NCBI RefSeq assembly: GCF_963678635.1
Contig: NC_087062.1
Coordinates: forward strand, 94,341,845-94,405,844
Reading direction: 5' to 3'
Length of the DNA: 64,000 bases
Origin: Symsagittifera roscoffensis
Lineage: Eukaryota; Xenacoelomorpha; Acoela; Convolutidae
In this document: positions 58,885 through 64,000 of the stretch, in pieces
How the letters are laid out: every line of letters starts with the position of its first letter
Position numbering within the stretch: the stretch's first letter is position 1
Notes under the pieces: model-generated
What the model was told of the DNA's origin: nothing
The model's input: the letters and a program-made list of their open reading frames with translations, nothing else
Database searches by the model: none
Program-made: the position numbers and the translations under genes

Positions 58885-59712
58885 TTTTAAGATTTCATAC
58901 TTCACAATCTTGAAACCTCCGTAACATTTTTCATTTCAATTTTTCAAAATAACATGCTCACAAGTACGCAATAATTCTAGTTCATAATAGACCAATAGGA
59001 TTCATCCAATCCGCCACCTTCTCTAACTCAAACTAAGATCAATTAGACGAATAATCTAGAACTCCAGGCACATCTCTAACTATAACTTTACAACCTCCAG
59101 GTCAAAAATAAGCAAACCACTCCAACTTGACAGCTAAAATAAACATCACCATAATACCGTACCCCTCCCTTATCTAATAACCCAAAGATCAACAATATTT
59201 CCCCAACTCAGACCACGAATACCCCCAAAACAAATTTGATAACTTAGCCTAAAGTAACAAAATGAAGATTTTAATTAGCCTAAAGTATAAAAATCTCACC
59301 ATACCCCGGATCATTTGACAAACAAAAATAAAGAAAAAGACGACCTCCCAGTCACCATGAAAATTGCCCCCAACAGTTTTTTACGAAACTCAACCCACTT
59401 GTCAAAAAAACTAATAAATAATTCGACCACACTAGAAAATCGCCTCAAACAGCAAAAAATATTCAACCAAGAGATCATTTCTTAAATGCTTTTCTCTCAA
59501 ACAGTCGCTCAAATACTTATAAATTTTAAACATTTTTTTTCAATACTTGAAGCTTTTATAATATTTCTTTTTGATCTACTTGAATCTTTTCTAATAATCT
59601 TAATCATTTTTTGTAACATTTTTTAAATTTTCTACACAATACTCGAACTATTCCTCCAACTTTCCAAAACCCTTGAATATATCCACAGGTACGATTTTAA
59701 CAACTTGTCTAA
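58885..59712 (+). other. Pol-env spacer of copy A
   Basis: 828 bases with no substantial ORF. It carries TTAGCCTAAAGTA twice (about 59247 and 59276), also kept in copy B, and ends with a splice-acceptor-like site. Probably a regulatory or splicing region. Confidence 0.45.
59687..59688 (+). promoter_or_regulatory. Possible splice acceptor for the env-type RNA
   Basis: A pyrimidine-rich stretch (TTCCTCCAACTTTCC...) leads to CCACAG|GTACGATTTT. The same CAG|GTACGAT stands before the tiny ORF in copy B, though the spacer around it has diverged. The site lies 24 bases before the ATG at 59713. Confidence 0.4.
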
Positions 59713-59901
59713 ATGATACGAACAATTTTCAGTAGAACTGATATTTTTTTATTGTTTGTAATTTTCATAACATTTCTATCATCCCTCATTTTGACCATAT
59801 GTAAATGCATAAAGAAAGCAATCATCACATTTGCCCTAGCAACAATTTTTTTAATTATTTTTTTGGAAGAATATTATAATAAACATAAACCTTCCCACTA
59901 A
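59713..59901 (+). CDS. Tiny membrane protein ORF
   Basis: 62 codons with two hydrophobic stretches (about residues 12-29 and 36-51) and a short basic loop (CKCIKK) between, ending KHKPSH. The segment KKAIITFALATI is conserved in copy B despite a frameshift there. It is the first ATG after the putative acceptor. Could be a viroporin-like or signal-anchor protein of the element; no family recognised. Confidence 0.5.
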   Translation: MIRTIFSRTDIFLLFVIFITFLSSLILTICKCIKKAIITFALATIFLIIFLEEYYNKHKPSH

Positions 59902-59906
59902 AGTAA

Positions 59907-61043
59907 CAATTCAAAAATCCATCAAAAATTGCTACCCAACAGTCACAGAATCAGTCTTCACCGACATCATCCCAAGATAACCAAACACCACCTTCAACTA
60001 CTCAAAATCCTCCAACATCTACACGAATTTCTTTTCAAGACAATCCATACACCTTTGAAGAACGGCACGCTCGTTTATCTGAACCACTAGAACCATTTCA
60101 ACGACAAGCATCCCTAAGTGAACCAACATATAATCTTTACCCAACACTACCACAAGAACTAAGTAGAATACGAAACCTTAGTCAAAACCAAAACACAACA
60201 GAAATAGATAGACAAATTATACATCCTCGACGAAACAGAAATTTTCAAACTCCCCGAGTTCATTTTGATATACCTCAATCCCCATCACAAACCACTCCAG
60301 AAAACACCACTGGTATCACACCAGAAACTCCTACACTTTTTTCACAACGAAGCACTTCAAGTCTCCCCTCAGACTACTTAGGTTCAACACCAACATCTGA
60401 ACAAGCACGAGAAAATCCTTTTAACCCCCCAAACCTAACATCACGACTTCCATATTGGACTACACATTCATTTACACAAGGTGAACCAAATTTAGTCAAT
60501 GACCCCATAGATATTTCTACGGATACAACAACATCCTCATCACTACCAGAAACATTATCACTACCATCAACACCATCAATAAGCCAATTTTCACCACCAC
60601 CTTTTAACTTAAATTTTCCAAATAATCTCGACGCCAGATATCGAGAACAATCATCAATAAATATTCCTTTAAGATTAGATTGGAATACATTCACAGCACC
60701 TCCACCATTATTTGGACAACATCAAGAAAGTAACCGCCTTCATAACTGGGCACTTAATAGATTACAAAATCGCCAAGATATTCACAACGATATCCGTGAT
60801 CACAATATTCAAATACTCCAACAAAACAGTTTACAATTAAAATTTGAAATCACAGTTAAGTTAAATAACATTACCCAACATCCCTACCCATTAAATCCAC
60901 CTAACATAACAGCTCAATCACTACCACCACCGTTTATAACTACTGAAGTAATATATAAATACGACAGATACACCAAAAACACAATTGGTTACATTACATT
61001 TTATAACCCATACTCAGGATTATCATACACATGTATATTCTAA
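59907..61043 (+). CDS. Pre-env ORF without any in-frame ATG (378 codons)
   Basis: Open from just after a TAA (59904-59906) to TAA at 61041-61043, with no ATG in frame. The first 230 residues are Pro/Ser/Thr/Gln-rich with a conserved segment (RISFQDNPYTFEERH and RQIIHPRRNRNFQTPRV). The last 150 are better folded (LHNWALNRLQNRQDI, FEITVKLNNI). The same frame is conserved in copy B over nearly its full length, so it is protein-coding. It must be started by splicing, frameshifting or a non-AUG codon. It overlaps the env start by 13 bases, which suggests coupled translation. Function unknown. Confidence 0.7.
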   Translation, partial: QFKNPSKIATQQSQNQSSPTSSQDNQTPPSTTQNPPTSTRISFQDNPYTFEERHARLSEPLEPFQRQASLSEPTYNLYPTLPQELSRIRNLSQNQNTTEIDRQIIHPRRNRNFQTPRVHFDIPQSPSQTTPENTTGITPETPTLFSQRSTSSLPSDYLGSTPTSEQARENPFNPPNLTSRLPYWTTHSFTQGEPNLVNDPIDISTDTTTSSSLPETLSLPSTPSISQFSPPPFNLNFPNNLDARYREQSSINIPLRLDWNTFTAPPPLFGQHQESNRLHNWALNRLQNRQDIHNDIRDHNIQILQQNSLQLKFEITVKLNNITQHPYPLNPPNITAQSLPPPFITTEVIYKYDRYTKNTIGYITFYNPYSGLSYTCIF

Positions 61044-63649
61044 AATTATTAATTTTTCTCCAACTCCTTTTTCTAGTAACCTCAAATCAAAACATAAACC
61101 CTTCCCCTCGTACAGGACCACAAGATTTATTAGTAACACATTACGATTGCGAAGAAAATGAACAAAAAACACTACACAAATATGCAATAAATCAAGTATC
61201 ACAATGTGAAACAGAACCACAAGCTATAGAAACCACAGATATAATAGCAACACTCTATTCAAAAGCCCGAGCAACAACAGTTACAGGTTATAAATTCACA
61301 GCAACATTTCCCGAAAAGAAAGTACATTGTTCACAAGTCTCGAACGGAAACAAAAACCGACTTGACCATGAATCATTCTATCAAAGTAATATAGAACGTC
61401 TTTTACATCTCAATCCCGACGATTGTAAAAATGAATTACTTAGACTAAACATCACACGAAATAAAAACTCCCAAAGAAAGTTAGTAAATTTTCAAGTTTT
61501 TTCAGACTCTGTACATCAATCACAACTTGAAAGACACCAAGGACATATAAAACTAGACGAAAAATACCCGTATAACGGCGCACACGGACGATTAACCTAT
61601 GACCTACATGATAAACATTGGATACCACACATTGGTATAAATAACCCATCAAACTGCAAAGCAGACACGAAAAATAAAGGATACCAAGAAATAATGTTTT
61701 TCGATTGGAAAATACAACTCGAAAAAATACAACTCACACGAGATTTATCTGATAATACAATGATCTATCAAGGAATCCGACTACCTTGTAAAAATGATCA
61801 AGGATATTGCGACCCTACAACGAGAACACAAGCAACAATTGTTTGGTTCCCCGAAGATACATGTACAACATTTCAAGTAGCAAAAATACACGCTCGTATG
61901 ATAAAATTTCACGAAAAATATTTTATACAATCAATTCCATATGAACAAGTCCATCCATCACGCAAACTAAGTTCCGATTTTAGAAACATAGATAATATAG
62001 AAAATAAATTGACACGTTTTCAAATATATCAAGAAACAGAACTTGCATGTAAATACAGGAATCCACTTCACAGAACACAATACTCTGAAATATTAGTTGA
62101 ATACGAAAAAGGATTCGACATGACCACTGGAAAAGTGAAAATCGACCCATATGCCACAGGTCATCCTCTAAACGAAGGAACATCCTATATACCAGTTAAT
62201 TTTGAAAAAAGCAACGGACAACCTGGTGGACATCTAAAACCTTATGACACCAGAAGCACACGCTTACAAGAATTATCACTAATGAATACTACATATTTCG
62301 GTAATATCCACTATGATATTCATTTGGATATGAAACTAGACTATACAATTAGCCGCATTTTTCAAGAAATGTCAATCTCCGAATTAGAAACACTACACCA
62401 ACTATGCGAATTAGAACGAACACAAATATTACAATCACTTGCACTAGCAGTATTAAAAATACCCTACGCAGGATACTTATTATCTGGAAATAGATCAAAT
62501 TTTTTAGACTACGAAGGAAACATCTTATGGTTTTATACTTGTACTAAAAAAGTATCACCACTATACGTTTTTGAAGATAAACGATGTTATAAAAGAATCC
62601 CTATCTTTTATAAGAATAAAGTACATTTCGTGGATACACTTTCACGAAGAACCTATTTCTGGGATACCGCAGTCCCATGTGGATCAGAAAACAGCCACAA
62701 TGTAGTACAACTAAACCCTGATGAAAATAAATATTATCTTCTCACTCCATATCCCACATTAATGCAATCACTCAAAAAATTTTCACCAGAAAGCATTCGC
62801 GCTATTGCTCGAAACCCAAATATAGACTTACAATCAATAGGAATCTATTCAAAATCAGATATTCAACATCACATTAGAACACAACAATTCCAAGAATTAT
62901 TAACACAAATGGACACTATACAAAGACAATCAATAGACCAAAATTTACGCAAACTTGCAGAAACCGCAGGATTTGCCGATATCTACACGCAAGACTATAG
63001 CGGATATTTTAAAGACATTAAAGATTATATATATCTAAACGGCGAAAAATACCGTCCCCAAGATATATCACCAATTAACATTTTTAGCTTTGTTACACTC
63101 AAGAATGAAATCCTTGATTTTCTAGGATGGCCCTACTACATCTTAGAAAAATTGACTATTTTATACGCAATGTTTAACTTTATTGGATTTCTTTTCTCAC
63201 TCTTAAAAGGAATCTACAATACATGTGCTATACACACACAAGTAAACAGACAAGCAAGCGTAGCACGCATACTCTTTGCAGGATTTTTTGGAATTTTTTC
63301 GACATCTATAAACAAAATTCTTTTAGACGCACAAATAAAAGAATATAACACAAAAATAACAACACGACAAAATACATACGACGAAGAACATAACAATGTC
63401 GACACACAGCCAACGGCACCACAATTACCACCCCTACCAAATAACCATCCACTATCCCTAGTCCCACGAAATTTTCGAAATTTAGCCATCACACATAATC
63501 CAAATTTTAGACTCACCACATCGCAAAGTCCCGTCCAACATATAATAACACATCAATCACAAGATGATAATACTTATGAACAAATTATTGAACAACCCCA
63601 TACCACCGCTTTTCAATCTCAAAATAATAATTTTTTTAGCCCACGATGA
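61031..63649 (+). CDS. env: Envelope-like glycoprotein
   Basis: 872 codons. A signal peptide covers about 1-18 (a hydrophobic Leu/Phe-rich run after MYILK). The ectodomain of about 670 residues has many Cys and several N-glycosylation sequons. A long membrane-proximal hydrophobic region is at about 688-731, a second hydrophobic helix at about 741-760, then a polar Pro/Gln/Asn-rich tail of about 110 residues. This layout is that of a membrane-anchored fusion or attachment protein. I cannot place it in a known envelope class. The general plan reminds me of glycoproteins captured by retroelements from negative-strand RNA viruses, but that is untested. It overlaps the ORFs before (13 bases) and after (ATGA). 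The open frame suggests copy A may be infectious-type rather than only intracellular. Confidence 0.75.
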   Translation: MYILKLLIFLQLLFLVTSNQNINPSPRTGPQDLLVTHYDCEENEQKTLHKYAINQVSQCETEPQAIETTDIIATLYSKARATTVTGYKFTATFPEKKVHCSQVSNGNKNRLDHESFYQSNIERLLHLNPDDCKNELLRLNITRNKNSQRKLVNFQVFSDSVHQSQLERHQGHIKLDEKYPYNGAHGRLTYDLHDKHWIPHIGINNPSNCKADTKNKGYQEIMFFDWKIQLEKIQLTRDLSDNTMIYQGIRLPCKNDQGYCDPTTRTQATIVWFPEDTCTTFQVAKIHARMIKFHEKYFIQSIPYEQVHPSRKLSSDFRNIDNIENKLTRFQIYQETELACKYRNPLHRTQYSEILVEYEKGFDMTTGKVKIDPYATGHPLNEGTSYIPVNFEKSNGQPGGHLKPYDTRSTRLQELSLMNTTYFGNIHYDIHLDMKLDYTISRIFQEMSISELETLHQLCELERTQILQSLALAVLKIPYAGYLLSGNRSNFLDYEGNILWFYTCTKKVSPLYVFEDKRCYKRIPIFYKNKVHFVDTLSRRTYFWDTAVPCGSENSHNVVQLNPDENKYYLLTPYPTLMQSLKKFSPESIRAIARNPNIDLQSIGIYSKSDIQHHIRTQQFQELLTQMDTIQRQSIDQNLRKLAETAGFADIYTQDYSGYFKDIKDYIYLNGEKYRPQDISPINIFSFVTLKNEILDFLGWPYYILEKLTILYAMFNFIGFLFSLLKGIYNTCAIHTQVNRQASVARILFAGFFGIFSTSINKILLDAQIKEYNTKITTRQNTYDEEHNNVDTQPTAPQLPPLPNNHPLSLVPRNFRNLAITHNPNFRLTTSQSPVQHIITHQSQDDNTYEQIIEQPHTTAFQSQNNNFFSPR

Positions 63650-64000
63650 GCCGCCAACTTGGATCACTCCATCGATCAAATTCCCATCCAACCAACCTTC
63701 CTTCTTCAATCCCAATAATACCACTTTTTGCTTTTCCGCCACCCGATTTTCCACCTAGCAATGTAACATCAGGCATGAATTCCGACACTAACTCACAAAT
63801 TTCAGTTTTATACTCCATTTCACAGCTAAATAATCCGAATATTGAAACCCCCGATGAATTTGCCGACTCAGAACCATCTCCATCCAATAATTTTCATAAC
63901 CCTTCTCATTTTTCTCAACCTCCTTTTCAACCCATATTGTCAAATAACCCTGACCCAATCACTCCCACACCCTCTTATGCTTCCCAAGTTACCCCAACCT
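63646..64000 (+). CDS. Post-env ORF (cut by window end)
   Basis: The ATG at 63646 overlaps the env TGA as ATGA. At least 118 codons are open to the window end. The product is Ser/Pro/Asn/Gln-rich and probably disordered. It matches the 195-codon ORF of copy B (9110-9697): M-(S/G)-RQ-(L/I)-GS at the start, SDTNS and SEPSPS later, then SQPPFQP. By comparison with copy B the complete protein would be near 200 residues. Function unknown. Confidence 0.65.
   Translation, partial: MSRQLGSLHRSNSHPTNLPSSIPIIPLFAFPPPDFPPSNVTSGMNSDTNSQISVLYSISQLNNPNIETPDEFADSEPSPSNNFHNPSHFSQPPFQPILSNNPDPITPTPSYASQVTPT

Larger units (their letters stand above)
48642..64000 (+). mobile_element. Giant env-bearing Ty3/Gypsy element, copy A (apparently intact, cut by window end)
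   Basis: At least 15.36 kb. The order is LTR, primer site, leader, ORF0, gag, pol, tiny membrane ORF, Met-less ORF, env, post-env ORF. Comparison with copy B predicts about 3.3 kb more (accessory ORFs and 3' LTR), hence about 18 kb in total. Domain order RT-RNase H-integrase with an integrase GPY/F module places pol in Ty3/Gypsy (Metaviridae). All large frames are open, unlike copy B. Accessory frames before and after env are unusual for the group. Confidence 0.9.

Noticed and set aside
1-64000. tRNA, rRNA or other structured RNA genes
   Set aside because: No convincing A/B boxes with a cloverleaf or rRNA-like stretch seen by eye; a covariance-model search would be decisive.

Overview
The window is AT-rich eukaryotic, almost certainly metazoan, nuclear DNA. 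The evidence is spliceosomal exons with clear acceptors and donors, long introns full of transposons, a riboflavin-transporter (SLC52) gene, LINE fragments, hAT-type MITEs and two copies of a very large envelope-bearing Ty3/Gypsy element. The species cannot be fixed from sequence alone. Env-bearing Ty3/Gypsy elements and non-GT splice donors are known in larvacean tunicates, but other invertebrates fit too. There is one assembly gap, 200 N at 20918-21117.

Host gene. The 3' part of a coiled-coil gene runs on the + strand from before 506 to its stop at 47723. About 20 exons can be read, nearly all starting and ending in phase 0. They encode charged coiled coil first (506-5600), then helical segments (26482-36639), then a coiled-coil C-terminus (37936-47723). 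One exon is only 18 nt, and two introns use GC donors. An intronless SLC52-type riboflavin transporter (21872-23243, +) is nested in the 20.9 kb intron and carries a one-base frameshift in an A8 run. The other introns hold LINE RT fragments (about 1.2, 30.2 and 46.5 kb), a decayed LTR element (39872-45256), four hAT-type MITE copies, of which three have perfect 8-bp target duplications, and several foldback repeats.

Giant LTR element, copy A (+, from 48642 past the window end). Its order is: 408-bp LTR, primer binding site, 1.25 kb leader with a duplicated hairpin, small basic ORF0, gag, a 2002-codon pol frame (zinc knuckle, protease, RT, RNase H, integrase with GPY/F), a tiny membrane ORF, a 378-codon frame with no in-frame ATG, env, and a further ORF that starts inside the env stop codon (ATGA). 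All frames visible here are open, so this copy may be recent or active.

Copy B of the same family lies inverted at 5972-20917. It is broken throughout: the protease and about 0.7 kb of env are deleted, and there is an internal 296-bp inverted duplication. Its value is comparative. The same unusual small ORFs are recognisable in both copies, so they are real genes of the family. Copy B also shows what lies beyond the right edge of the window in copy A: about 3.3 kb of accessory coding sequence between env and the 3' LTR, including a 237-codon open frame of unknown function. By analogy the complete element would be about 18 kb, very large for a Ty3/Gypsy element, with accessory genes on both sides of env. 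This is the most likely undescribed system in the window.
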